Below are positions 9,135 through 17,239 of a stretch of 64,000 nt of DNA, piece after piece. The DNA is taken from positions 4,680,001-4,744,000 of the forward strand of contig NZ_JAMCOS010000001.1 in the NCBI RefSeq assembly GCF_028069655.1, given 5' to 3'. The notes under the pieces were generated by a model. That model was not told where the DNA came from. It saw only the letters and a list, made by a program, of their open reading frames with translations, and did not search any database. The stretch is from Acidovorax sp. NCPPB 4044 (GTDB lineage: Bacteria; Pseudomonadota; Gammaproteobacteria; Burkholderiales; Burkholderiaceae_C). The position numbers and the translations under genes are program-made. Position 1 is the stretch's first letter, and every line of letters begins with the position of its first letter.

Positions 9135-9145
9135 GAGAAATTCTC
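9135..9145. promoter_or_regulatory. GAGAA-A-TTCTC dyad in argP/exporter gap
   Basis: A short AT-rich inverted repeat lies between the divergent argP and exporter genes. LysR regulators bind imperfect dyads in this position, so it is a candidate ArgP contact site. The motif is short and could be chance. Confidence 0.3.
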
Positions 9146-9207
9146 GGCCATGCCGATGAATTTCCAAGTTGGGCTCAGATTCTGCCCCCGGTTCCGACAA
9201 TGCCGCC

Positions 9208-9840
9208 ATGTGGTGGACAACTCCCTTCCTGCAGGGCCTGGGCATGAGCGCCGGCCTGATCATCGCCATCGGCGCGCAGAACGTGCACGTGCTGCGCACG
9301 GGGCTGCGGCGGCGCCATGTGGCGCTCACGGTGGGCACCTGCATTGCGGTCGATGCCGTCGCCATCGTCGCGGGCGTGGCCGGCATGGGCCTGCTGATCC
9401 AGGGGCAGCCGCTGCTGCTGGCCGCGGCCCGCTGGGGCGGTGCCGCGTTCCTGGCGTGGTACGGGCTGGCCGCGGCACGGCGGGCCCTGCGCGGCGGCGC
9501 CCGCCTGGCGGGTACGGGCGAAGGGCCGACGCCCGGGGCGCGGCAGGCCCTCATGGCCGTGCTGGCGGTGTCGCTGCTGAATCCCCACATGTACCTCGAC
9601 ACGGTCGTGCTGCTCGGCGCGCTCGGCGGCCAGCGCCCGCCGGCCGAGCGCACCGCCTTCGCCGCCGGGGCGGTGGCCGCATCGACCGGCTGGTTTCTGG
9701 CACTGGGCTTCGGTGCCCGGCTGCTGTCGCCCTGGTTCGCCCGGCCCTCGGCCTGGCGTGCCCTCGATGCCTTCGTGGCCGCGGTGATGCTGCTGCTGGC
9801 CGCGCTGCTCGTCGCCACACCCCTTCCTTCCGCACCATGA
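9208..9840 (+). CDS. LysE/ArgO-family basic amino-acid exporter
   Basis: This 210-residue inner-membrane protein has about six hydrophobic segments and family hallmarks: the N-terminal GLIIAIGAQNVHVLRTGLRRRHV (GAQN motif) and SLLNPHMYLDTVVLLG (the L-NPH-YLD motif of ArgO/LysE). It would export arginine or lysine using the membrane potential. Its divergent partner is the ArgP-type regulator, which fixes the subfamily better than the intact protein alone. The last codon overlaps the start of an ACT-domain gene as ATGA, so exporter and ACT protein are co-translated. Confidence 0.88.
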   Translation: MWWTTPFLQGLGMSAGLIIAIGAQNVHVLRTGLRRRHVALTVGTCIAVDAVAIVAGVAGMGLLIQGQPLLLAAARWGGAAFLAWYGLAAARRALRGGARLAGTGEGPTPGARQALMAVLAVSLLNPHMYLDTVVLLGALGGQRPPAERTAFAAGAVAASTGWFLALGFGARLLSPWFARPSAWRALDAFVAAVMLLLAALLVATPLPSAP

Positions 9841-10241
9841 ACCTCCCACGCATCACCCTCGCCGCGCTGCCTGCGCTCTATGCCGTCGCGCGCCTCGCAC
9901 CCACGGCACCTTTTCCGGCCTGGGCGGACGGCGAGGGATTCGTCTCGCTCACGCGCACGGCCGACGAGCTGTCGGTGGTGTGCAAGGAAGACCGCGTGCC
10001 CGCGGCGGTGCAGTCCGAGCGGGGCTGGAAGGCCTTCCGCTTCGTCGGGCCGTTCGCGTTCGGCGCCACCGGCATCGTGCTGTCGGTGATCCAGCCGCTG
10101 TCGGAGGCGGGCATCGGCATCTTCGTCGTCTCGACCTTCGACGGCGACCACCTGCTGCTGCAGGAGCGCGACGTGCCGCGCGGTCGCGCCCTGCTGGTGG
10201 AGGCCGGGCACACGCTGCTGGATGCGGCGGCGCCGGGCTGA
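9837..10241 (+). CDS. ACT-domain protein coupled to the amino-acid exporter
   Basis: This is a 134-residue protein of the CASTOR-like ACT family. Residues 50-75 contain ELSVVCKEDRVPAAVQSERG and residues 85-125 contain GIVLSVIQPLSEAGIGIFVVSTFDGDHLLLQ, the two half-domains characteristic of these small amino-acid-binding proteins. It has no enzyme domain. Because translation is coupled to the LysE/ArgO exporter, it probably senses the exported amino acid, or binds to limit exporter activity; that role is inference. The start overlaps the exporter stop as ATGA. Confidence 0.75.
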   Translation: MNLPRITLAALPALYAVARLAPTAPFPAWADGEGFVSLTRTADELSVVCKEDRVPAAVQSERGWKAFRFVGPFAFGATGIVLSVIQPLSEAGIGIFVVSTFDGDHLLLQERDVPRGRALLVEAGHTLLDAAAPG

Positions 10242-10313
10242 GCCGCGCGGCAGGCCGGCGTGCCGTACGCTCGCGGCTTCGCATCTCCGCTTTTCGGCCC
10301 TGCCGCTTCTGCC

Positions 10314-10865
10314 ATGCCCCTGTCCCCCTACCTCGACGCCACGCCCACGATGGACGGCGGCGCATACGTCCACCCGTCCGCCCAGATGATCGGCGATGTC
10401 CACCTGGGCCGCGACGCCTCGGTGTGGTGCAACGCCGTGCTGCGCGGCGACGTCCACCGCATCACCGTGGGCGAGGGCTCCAACGTGCAGGACCTCACGA
10501 TGGGCCACGTATCGCACCGCCACCCGGGCAAGCCGGACGGATCGCCGCTCGTGATCGGCAGCCACGTGACCATCGGGCATTCGGCCATCCTGCACGGCTG
10601 TCGCATCGGCGACGAGTGCCTGATCGGCATGGGCAGCATCGTGATGGACGACGCGGTGGTCGGCGACCAGGTGATGCTGGGCGCGGGCAGCCTCGTGCCG
10701 CCGGGCAAGGTGCTGGAGCGCGGCTCGCTCTACATCGGGCGCCCGGCGGTGCGCCAGCGCGCGCTGACCCCGCAGGAGATCGCCTACCTGCGCTATTCGG
10801 CGGAGCACTACATCCGCGTGAAGAACAACTATCTGGCCACGCCGCAACCCTCCCCGGACACCTGA
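10314..10865 (+). CDS. Gamma-class carbonic anhydrase family protein
   Basis: This 183-residue left-handed beta-helix protein is built from hexapeptide repeats. Metal-ligand histidines are visible in MGHVSHRHPGKPDG and in HVTIGHSAILHGCRIGDECLIGMGS, the arrangement of the gamma-carbonic-anhydrase/YrdA group. Members form trimers with zinc or iron at the subunit interface, though many lack measurable anhydrase activity. It has no export signal and is cytosolic. ATG 10314 gives the usual family length; an in-frame GTG at 10260 would add 18 residues. Confidence 0.85.
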   Translation: MPLSPYLDATPTMDGGAYVHPSAQMIGDVHLGRDASVWCNAVLRGDVHRITVGEGSNVQDLTMGHVSHRHPGKPDGSPLVIGSHVTIGHSAILHGCRIGDECLIGMGSIVMDDAVVGDQVMLGAGSLVPPGKVLERGSLYIGRPAVRQRALTPQEIAYLRYSAEHYIRVKNNYLATPQPSPDT

Positions 10866-10885
10866 GAGCCCGACAGTGGCTGCCA

Positions 10886-10891
10886 GATAAT
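10886..10891 (+). promoter_or_regulatory. GATAAT -10 box before diguanylate cyclase
   Basis: GATAATC lies 9 bases before the ATG at 10901. If it is a sigma-70 -10 element, transcription would begin almost at the start codon, giving a leaderless or ultrashort leader. No clear -35 is seen. Confidence 0.4.
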
Positions 10892-10900
10892 CGTCCGCGT

Positions 10901-11935
10901 ATGAACCCACTTCTCGAGCAACTGTCCGCTTCGGTGTCCGCAGACCAGACGGTGGAAGGCCTCACCCGGCCGCTGCTGGAAATGCTGGAAGCCGTGACGG
11001 GGATGGAGTCCACCTACCTCACGTCCGTCGATGAGGAGCGCGGCCTGCAGCAGGTGCTGTACGCCCGCAACTCCCGCAGCATGCAGATTCCCGAGGGCCT
11101 GGCCGTGCCCTGGAACGACACGCTGTGCAAGCGCGCGCTGGACGAAGGCCGCTCTTTCACCGACGACGTTCCGGCCTGCTGGGGCGATTCGCAGGCCGCG
11201 CGGGACCTCGGCATCCGCACCTACGCTAGCATGCCCGTGCGCACGGGCGACGGCGCGCTGTACGGCACCCTGTGCGCGGTCAGCACGCAATCGCGCCCCA
11301 GCACGCCCGAGGCCGAGCGCATCCTGTCGCTGTTCGCTTACCTGATCGGCCAGCAGGTCGAGCGCGAGCGGCTCATCGGCGAGCTGCTCGCCGCCAACGA
11401 GCGGCTGGCCCGCCATGCCGCCACCGACCAGCTCACGGGCCTGCCGAACCGCCGCGCGCTCATGGAGGCGCTCGCGCGCCTGCTCGCGCAGGGCCGGCGC
11501 CGGCAGATGGGGGTGCTCATCGCGTTCATCGACCTGGACGGCTTCAAGTCGGTGAACGATGTCCACGGCCACGATGTGGGCGACCAGTTCCTGGTCGCCA
11601 TCGCGGAGCGCCTGCAGGCGGCGCTGCGCGCGGAGGACATGGCCGCGCGCCTGGGCGGGGACGAGTTCGTCGTGGTCAGCTTCAACGCGCATGCCGGCGG
11701 CGCCGCACGCACCGCGCAGGACACGCTCCAGCAACGCATCGCGCAGGCCACGCAGGGGCGCTTCGAGCTGCCGGGTGCCTCGCTCGATTACGCGGGCGCG
11801 AGCGTGGGCGTCGTCACCGTGCCGCCGGACAGCCGGCACACCGCCGAAGATGCCCTGCGCCTGGCGGACCAGAGCATGTACCAGGTCAAGGTCGCGCGGC
11901 AGCAGCAGGCCCGGCTGGCGCTGCCCCGGCCCTGA
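10901..11935 (+). CDS. GAF-GGDEF diguanylate cyclase
   Basis: This is a 344-residue soluble signalling enzyme. Residues 20-155 form a GAF domain that senses a small ligand or redox state, and residues 172-335 form a GGDEF domain that makes cyclic di-GMP from two GTP. The active site is intact: DQLTGLPNRRAL at 176-187, FIDLDGFKSVND around 209-220, and GGDEF at 252-256. An RxxD product-inhibition site (RAED, 243-246) sits exactly five residues before GGDEF, so feedback inhibition is expected. There is no EAL domain and no membrane segment. The gene stands alone, and the ligand is unknown. Confidence 0.9.
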   Translation: MNPLLEQLSASVSADQTVEGLTRPLLEMLEAVTGMESTYLTSVDEERGLQQVLYARNSRSMQIPEGLAVPWNDTLCKRALDEGRSFTDDVPACWGDSQAARDLGIRTYASMPVRTGDGALYGTLCAVSTQSRPSTPEAERILSLFAYLIGQQVERERLIGELLAANERLARHAATDQLTGLPNRRALMEALARLLAQGRRRQMGVLIAFIDLDGFKSVNDVHGHDVGDQFLVAIAERLQAALRAEDMAARLGGDEFVVVSFNAHAGGAARTAQDTLQQRIAQATQGRFELPGASLDYAGASVGVVTVPPDSRHTAEDALRLADQSMYQVKVARQQQARLALPRP

Positions 11936-11980
11936 CGCCGGGAGCGGCGCTCGCGCCGGGCGGAGGAAGGCGGGTCCGGA

Positions 11981-12970
11981 TCAGTCGGCGGTCATGCGGG
12001 CGCGCGCCGCCACGGCGCGCATGAGCGGCAGCTCACGCTCCAGCAAGGCGTTGGCCTGCGCGGAGGAGCCCACGACGGCTTCCACGCCCTGGTCGGCCAG
12101 GGCCTTGCGCACGCCGGGGTCGGCCATGGTCTCGGCCAGCGCCTTCTCCAGCCTGGCGTGCACCGCGGGCGGCAGGCCGCGCGGCGCGATCAGGGTGCCC
12201 CAGGATTCGAGCACCACCCCAGGAAAGCCCGCTTCGGCGAACGTGGGAACCTGCGGCAGCGTGGCCAGGCGCTGCGGCGACGCCACGGCGATCGCGCGGA
12301 CCTTGCCGGCCTTGATCTGCGGCGCGGCGGTGACCACGGTGTCCATCGCCAGCGGCAATTGCCCGCCGATCAGGTCCGTGAGCATGGGCGCGCTGCCCTT
12401 GTAGGGCACGTGCAGCAGTTGCACGCCCAGGGCCAGCCACGCCATCTCGGCCGCGAAGTGCGACGCGGTGCCGGCGCCGAACGAGGCATAGGGCAGCTGG
12501 CCCGGCGCTTTCTTCGCGGCGGCCTGCAGCTGCGCCAGCGTGCCGAAGGGCGCGTCCTTGCCCGCCAGCAGCACCATGCCCGCGCGGCTCACCATGCCGA
12601 TCTGCTCGAAGCTCCGGACGGAGTCGTAGGGCAGGTCGCGGCGCACGGCCGGGTTCAGCGTGAGCATGGAGCCCGAGCCGATCAGCAGGGTGTAGCCGTC
12701 GGGCGCCGAGCGCGCCACATAGCCGGCCGCCACGGCCGTGCCGCCGCCGGGCCGGTTGTCGATGATGACCGGCTGGCCGAGCTTCTCGCCCAGCTTGGGC
12801 GCGATGGCGCGCCCGATCGTGTCGCTGCTTCCGCCCGGCGGGAACGGCACCACCAGCGTAATGGCCCGGGACGGATAGGCCGGCTGCGCCAGCGCGCCGG
12901 CGGCGCCCACCCATGCCGCGGCCGCCACGGCCGCCGCTTTCCAGGCCCAGGCCCGACGTTGCATCTTCAT
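11981..12970 (-). CDS. Bug-family (TctC-like) periplasmic solute-binding protein
   Basis: This is a 329-residue exported binding protein of the Bug/TctC family. A signal peptide occupies residues 1-29 (KAAAVAAAAWVGAAGALAQ, cleavage after the last A-Q region). The mature protein opens with YPSRAITLVVPFPPGGSSDTIGR, the conserved ligand loop, and continues with NRPGGGTAVAAGYVA and HVPYKGSAPMLTDLIGG. It binds a carboxylate, often a dicarboxylate or aromatic acid. No TctA/TctB membrane genes lie nearby, as is usual for the large orphan Bug sets of Comamonadaceae and Bordetella. The ligand cannot be predicted. Confidence 0.88.
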   Translation of the reverse strand: MKMQRRAWAWKAAAVAAAAWVGAAGALAQPAYPSRAITLVVPFPPGGSSDTIGRAIAPKLGEKLGQPVIIDNRPGGGTAVAAGYVARSAPDGYTLLIGSGSMLTLNPAVRRDLPYDSVRSFEQIGMVSRAGMVLLAGKDAPFGTLAQLQAAAKKAPGQLPYASFGAGTASHFAAEMAWLALGVQLLHVPYKGSAPMLTDLIGGQLPLAMDTVVTAAPQIKAGKVRAIAVASPQRLATLPQVPTFAEAGFPGVVLESWGTLIAPRGLPPAVHARLEKALAETMADPGVRKALADQGVEAVVGSSAQANALLERELPLMRAVAARARMTAD

Positions 12971-13098
12971 GGAAACACTCTCTCTTGCGAAAAAACCAAA
13001 CCGCCGATGGTAGGCAAGGCCACAGATGCATCCGGCATATCGATAGATGCTTGCGCAGGCCAGTACCCCCGGCCCGGCGCGGGCCGCGCCCCCGCCGG

Positions 13099-13104
13099 GA
13101 TAAT
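13099..13104 (+). promoter_or_regulatory. GATAAT -10 box before radical SAM gene
   Basis: GATAATCG lies 26 bases before the ATG at 13131, in a GC-rich gap between divergent genes. It matches similar boxes at 10886 and 22790. A convincing -35 element is not visible. Confidence 0.4.
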
Positions 13105-13130
13105 CGGGGGCCCCACCACCCCACGCTCCC

Positions 13131-15041
13131 ATGCCCGCCTCCGCCTGCCGCGTGCTGGCCGTCATCCCGCCGATGACGCAGCTGAACACGCCCTACCCGT
13201 CCACGGCCTACCTCACCGGCTTCCTGCGCTCGCGCGGCGTCGAGGCGTACCAAGAAGACCTGGCGCTGGCGCTCGTGCTGCGGCTGCTGTCGCCGGAAGG
13301 CCTCGCGCAGGTGGCGGAACGCGTGCAGGCGCTGCCCGAGGCGCGGCGCAGCCCCGCCGTGCGGTCGTTCGCGGCACAGCAGGAGCGGTACCTCGCCACC
13401 GTCGGCCCGGCCATCGCTTTCCTGCAGGGGCGCGACAGCACGCTCGCGCACCGCATCGCGGGCCGGCATTTCCTGCCGGAGGGGCCGCGCTTCGCTTCGC
13501 TGGACGTGTATGTCGACGACGAGGGCGGCGACCCGCTCGGCTGGGCCTTCGGCGCCCTGGGCCTGCAGGACAAGGCCAAGCACCTGGCCACGCTCTACCT
13601 GAACGACCTGGCCGACGTGCTGCGCGATGCGGTGGACGAGCGCTTCGAGTTCGTGCGCTATGCCGAATCGCTGGCCGGCAGCCAGCCGACATTCGACCCC
13701 TTGGCGCGGGCCCTGGCCGCACCGCCCACGCTGGTGGACGAGATGCTGCAAGCGCTCGCGCTGGACGCCGTGGAACGCCACCGGCCCACGGTGGTGCTGC
13801 TGTCGGTGCCGTTTCCCGGGTCGGTCTATGCGGCCTTCCGCATCGCGCAGGCCATCAAGGCGCGGCACCCGCACATCGCCACGGTGCTGGGCGGCGGCTT
13901 CGTGAACACCGAGCTGCGCGAGCTGGCCGAGCCGCGCGTCTTCGACTTCTTCGACTACGTGACGCTGGACGCGGGCGAGCGCCCGTTGCTCGCGCTGCTG
14001 GAGCACCTGCAGGGCCAGCGCGGGCGCCAGCGGCTGGTGCGCACCTTCGTGCGGGCAGACGACGGCGCCGTGCAGTACGTGAACATGATGGAGGCCGACA
14101 TCGCCTTCGCCGAGGTGGGCACGCCCACCTGGGACGGCCTGCCGCTGGACCGGTATCTCTCGCTGCTGGACATGCTCAACCCCATGCACCGGCTCTGGAG
14201 CGACGGGCGCTGGAACAAGCTCACCGTGGCGCACGGCTGCTACTGGAAGAAATGCAGCTTCTGCGACGTGAGCCTCGACTACATCGGCCGCTACGAGGGC
14301 GCCAGCGCCCAGGTGCTGGCCGACCGCATCGAGCAGATCGTGCGCGAGACCGGGCAGACGGGTTTCCACTTCGTGGACGAGGCCGCGCCCCCGAAGGCGC
14401 TCAAGGCCCTGGCCACCGAACTCATCGAGCGCAACGCGGGCATCTCGTGGTGGGGCAACGTGCGCTTCGAGAAAACCTTCACGCCCGAGCTGGCCGAACT
14501 GCTGGCCGATTCGGGCTGCATCGCGATCTCCGGCGGCCTGGAGGTGGCCTCCGACCGGCTGCTGCAGCTCATGAAGAAGGGCGTGTCGGTGGACCAGGTG
14601 GCGCGCGTGACCCGGGCGTTCTCGGACTCCGGCATCCTCGTGCACGCCTACCTGATGTACGGTTTTCCCACGCAGACGGTGCAGGACACGGTGGACGCGC
14701 TCGAATACGTGCGCCAGCTGTTTGCCAACGGCTGCATCCAGAGCGGCTTCTTCCACCGTTTCGCGTGCACCGTGCATTCGCCGGTGGGGCAGAACCCGGC
14801 CGAATACGGCGTGTCGCTCGCGCCGCTGCCGCCGGGGGATTTCGCGAAGAACGACGTGGCCTTCATCGACCCCACGGGCGTGGACCACGACGCGCTGGGC
14901 GGCGCGCTGAAGAAGGCGATTTACAACTACATGCACGGCATCGGGCTGGAAGAGGACGTGCGCACCTGGTTCCCTTTCAAGGTGCCCAAGACCACGGTGG
15001 GCCGCCGCCGCATCGAGCAGGCGCTGGCGGCACGCGCCTGA
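13131..15041 (+). CDS. B12-binding-type radical SAM protein, CX4CX2C cluster motif
   Basis: This is a 636-residue enzyme. Residues 210-290 look like a cobalamin-binding Rossmann domain (TVVLLSVPFPG and IATVLGGGFVNTE). Residues 360-560 form a radical SAM barrel with HGCYWKKCSFCDVSLDYIG. The cluster cysteines are C370, C375 and C378, a CX4CX2C spacing instead of the canonical CX3CX2C. Some B12-dependent radical SAM families share this GCYW..C.FC form. A further segment, GIGLEEDVRTWFPFKVPK, closes the protein. The gene stands alone between a binding protein and a chemoreceptor, so no substrate can be named. Methyl transfer to an unactivated carbon is the typical reaction of the class. Confidence 0.8.
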   Translation: MPASACRVLAVIPPMTQLNTPYPSTAYLTGFLRSRGVEAYQEDLALALVLRLLSPEGLAQVAERVQALPEARRSPAVRSFAAQQERYLATVGPAIAFLQGRDSTLAHRIAGRHFLPEGPRFASLDVYVDDEGGDPLGWAFGALGLQDKAKHLATLYLNDLADVLRDAVDERFEFVRYAESLAGSQPTFDPLARALAAPPTLVDEMLQALALDAVERHRPTVVLLSVPFPGSVYAAFRIAQAIKARHPHIATVLGGGFVNTELRELAEPRVFDFFDYVTLDAGERPLLALLEHLQGQRGRQRLVRTFVRADDGAVQYVNMMEADIAFAEVGTPTWDGLPLDRYLSLLDMLNPMHRLWSDGRWNKLTVAHGCYWKKCSFCDVSLDYIGRYEGASAQVLADRIEQIVRETGQTGFHFVDEAAPPKALKALATELIERNAGISWWGNVRFEKTFTPELAELLADSGCIAISGGLEVASDRLLQLMKKGVSVDQVARVTRAFSDSGILVHAYLMYGFPTQTVQDTVDALEYVRQLFANGCIQSGFFHRFACTVHSPVGQNPAEYGVSLAPLPPGDFAKNDVAFIDPTGVDHDALGGALKKAIYNYMHGIGLEEDVRTWFPFKVPKTTVGRRRIEQALAARA

Positions 15042-15359
15042 GCGGACAGCCGGCGGAGGGCCCCGCCCGCCCGGCATATGCTATTTATTTAATAGCAAAC
15101 TATTGAATGAATACGGCGGCATGGAGGGGTTTTTACTTTTATCCCGTGCATCGGGGGCACCGGCACCCTCCATCCCCTGCCGCCGCACGCCTGCTCGCGG
15201 TTGTGGCCTGCGCGCACCACGCACCACCGGCGGCGGCCCCTCGGGCGACAGGGCTGCCGCATTTCGTCACATACTGGCCGCGGTCCCCGCGATCCACACG
15301 GAATGCCGTGTGTCCGCCCCCCTCCTTCCCTGCTTCCTGCTCCCGCTCCGAGGTTCCCC
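15042..15359. other. 318-base gap between radical SAM and chemoreceptor genes
   Basis: Apart from the AT-rich repeat at 15079-15110 I see no coding signal, hairpin terminator or convincing promoter here. The remainder is ordinary GC-rich spacer upstream of the chemoreceptor. Confidence 0.5.
15079..15110 (+). repeat. AT-rich palindromic repeat, copy 1
   Basis: The unit begins with the hairpin TGCTATT-TATTT-AATAGCA (15079-15097) and continues with TATTGAATGA. A second copy at 41049-41080 on the other strand matches 26 of 32 bases across the whole unit. It stands out as AT-rich in a very GC-rich context. It follows the stop of the radical SAM gene. Confidence 0.6.
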
Positions 15360-17192
15360 ATGCAATTCCTCCGCCGCCTTTCCCTGGGTTCCCGGCTGGC
15401 ACTGGGCTTCGGCCTGCTGCTGCTGCTCCTGGCCCTCATCACCGGCATCGGCATCGCGCGCATGTCCACGCTGGACCACACGTCGCAGCAGATCACCAAC
15501 GAGATCTACGGCAAGGTCAACGCCAGCCAGCGCATGGGCTACCTGGTGCTGGACATCGCGCGCGCCGCCCGCAACATCATCATCCTGGAGGACCAGGCCC
15601 AGATGGCCTCCAACCAGACCGCCATCGACAAGAACACGGCCGAGTTCGCCACCACGCTGGCCCGCCTGCGCCAACTGGAGACTTCCGCGCAGACGCGCAG
15701 CCTGATCGACGCCACCGAGGCCGTCGGCAAGGACTACCTCGCCTTCACCGCCGACGTGACCGCGCTCGGCTTCCGCAACGCCAACGTGGAAGGCCAGCAG
15801 CTGCTGTTCGGGCCGCGCTACAAGACGCAGGGCGACCTGCTGGGCAACCTGAACAAGCTGATCGCGCAGTACGAACAGGAGATGCAGCAGGCCAGCGCGC
15901 AGGCGCACGCCACCTTCGTGCAGTCGGCCACGCTGCTGGGCCTGACGGCGCTGGTGGCCGTGCTGGCCGGCATCGGCGGCGCGCTGCTCATCACGCGCTC
16001 CATCACCGGGCCCATGGCCCAGGCGGTGGAAGTGGCGCAGGCGGTGGCCGAGGGCGACCTGACGCGCACGGTGCAGGACACCGGCCGCGACGAGGCTGCC
16101 CGGCTGCTGCAATCCATCCAGGCCATGAACGGCAACCTGACGCGCGTGGTCCACCAGATCCGGCAGGCGAGCGATTCCATCGCCACCGGCTCCTCGCAGA
16201 TCGCCAGCGGCAATACCGACCTTTCGCAGCGCACCGAGTCGCAGGCCTCCAGCCTGCAGCAGACGGCCGCGTCGATGGAGCAGATGAGCGCCACGATCCG
16301 CCAGAACGCCGACACCGCGCGCACGGCCAGCCAGCTCGCCGCCACCGCCAGCCAGGCCGCCACCCGCGGCGGCGACGTGATGGGCCAGGTGGTCTCGACG
16401 ATGCAGGACATCTCGGGCAGCTCCAGCAAGATCGCCGACATCATCGGCGTGATCGACGGCATCGCCTTCCAGACCAACATCCTCGCGCTCAATGCCGCGG
16501 TCGAGGCTGCCCGCGCGGGCGAGCAGGGCCGCGGCTTTGCCGTGGTGGCCAGCGAAGTGCGCGCGCTGGCGGGGCGCAGCGCCGAGGCCGCCAAGGAGAT
16601 CAAGAACCTCATCGGCCAGAGCGTGGAGAAGGTCGGCGCGGGCACGCGGCTCGTGGACGAGGCGGGCACCACCATGGCCGACATCGTGCAGCAGGTGCAG
16701 CGCGTGAGCGACCTGATCGCCGAGATCGACGCGGCCACGCGCGAGCAGAGCGAGGGCATCGGCCAGGTGAATTCGGCCGTGTCGCAACTCGACCAGGCCA
16801 CCCAGCAGAACGCGGCCCTGGTGGAGGAAGCCGCCGCGGCGGCCGGCAGCCTGCAGCAGCAGGCCGTGCGGCTCACCGAAACCGTGGGCGTATTCCGCCT
16901 CTCGGGCATGGCCGAACGCACCACGGCACCGTTCTCGCCGCCGCCTCCCGCACCGCCCTCCACACCTGCCTCTGCACCGGCCGCGGCGCGCGCACCGGCC
17001 CGGGCGCCCGTGCACGCAGTGGGCGCACGCCCGCCTGCGGCTGCCGCCCGGCTGGCAGCGGCACCGGCCCCGCGCCCCGCGCCGCCCCGGCCAGCAGCCG
17101 CCGCACCGGCAACCAGGCCGCCCGCACTGCCTGCAGCGCCCAAAACCAGCACGGCCCACAGCAACGCCGACGACGACTGGACCGCCTTCTGA
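15360..17192 (+). CDS. Methyl-accepting chemotaxis protein with CheR-tether pentapeptide
   Basis: This 610-residue chemoreceptor has a first membrane segment at about residues 10-31, a periplasmic four-helix-bundle sensor to about residue 185, a second membrane segment near 186-208 and a HAMP linker (RSITGPMAQAVEVAQAVAEGDLT). Its long cytoplasmic coiled coil carries the signalling tip GIAFQTNILALNAAVEAARAG. After about residue 515 comes an alanine/proline-rich linker of roughly 85 residues, and the protein ends in DDDWTAF. The last five residues fit the xWxxF pentapeptide (NWETF in E. coli Tar) that tethers CheR. The ligand is unknown and no other che genes lie nearby. Confidence 0.92.
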   Translation: MQFLRRLSLGSRLALGFGLLLLLLALITGIGIARMSTLDHTSQQITNEIYGKVNASQRMGYLVLDIARAARNIIILEDQAQMASNQTAIDKNTAEFATTLARLRQLETSAQTRSLIDATEAVGKDYLAFTADVTALGFRNANVEGQQLLFGPRYKTQGDLLGNLNKLIAQYEQEMQQASAQAHATFVQSATLLGLTALVAVLAGIGGALLITRSITGPMAQAVEVAQAVAEGDLTRTVQDTGRDEAARLLQSIQAMNGNLTRVVHQIRQASDSIATGSSQIASGNTDLSQRTESQASSLQQTAASMEQMSATIRQNADTARTASQLAATASQAATRGGDVMGQVVSTMQDISGSSSKIADIIGVIDGIAFQTNILALNAAVEAARAGEQGRGFAVVASEVRALAGRSAEAAKEIKNLIGQSVEKVGAGTRLVDEAGTTMADIVQQVQRVSDLIAEIDAATREQSEGIGQVNSAVSQLDQATQQNAALVEEAAAAAGSLQQQAVRLTETVGVFRLSGMAERTTAPFSPPPPAPPSTPASAPAAARAPARAPVHAVGARPPAAAARLAAAPAPRPAPPRPAAAAPATRPPALPAAPKTSTAHSNADDDWTAF

Positions 17193-17239
17193 TCCCGGGA
17201 CCGGCGCGCGGTGGGCCCCGAGCGCCGCGCCTGGCCTGG

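Noticed and set aside
8295..10910. Very long minus-strand open frames, for example one of 871 codons across argP and the carbonic anhydrase gene
   Set aside because: Long antisense frames are expected at this GC content. Their translations are arginine/alanine/glycine-rich without domains, and real genes with clear motifs occupy the other strand.
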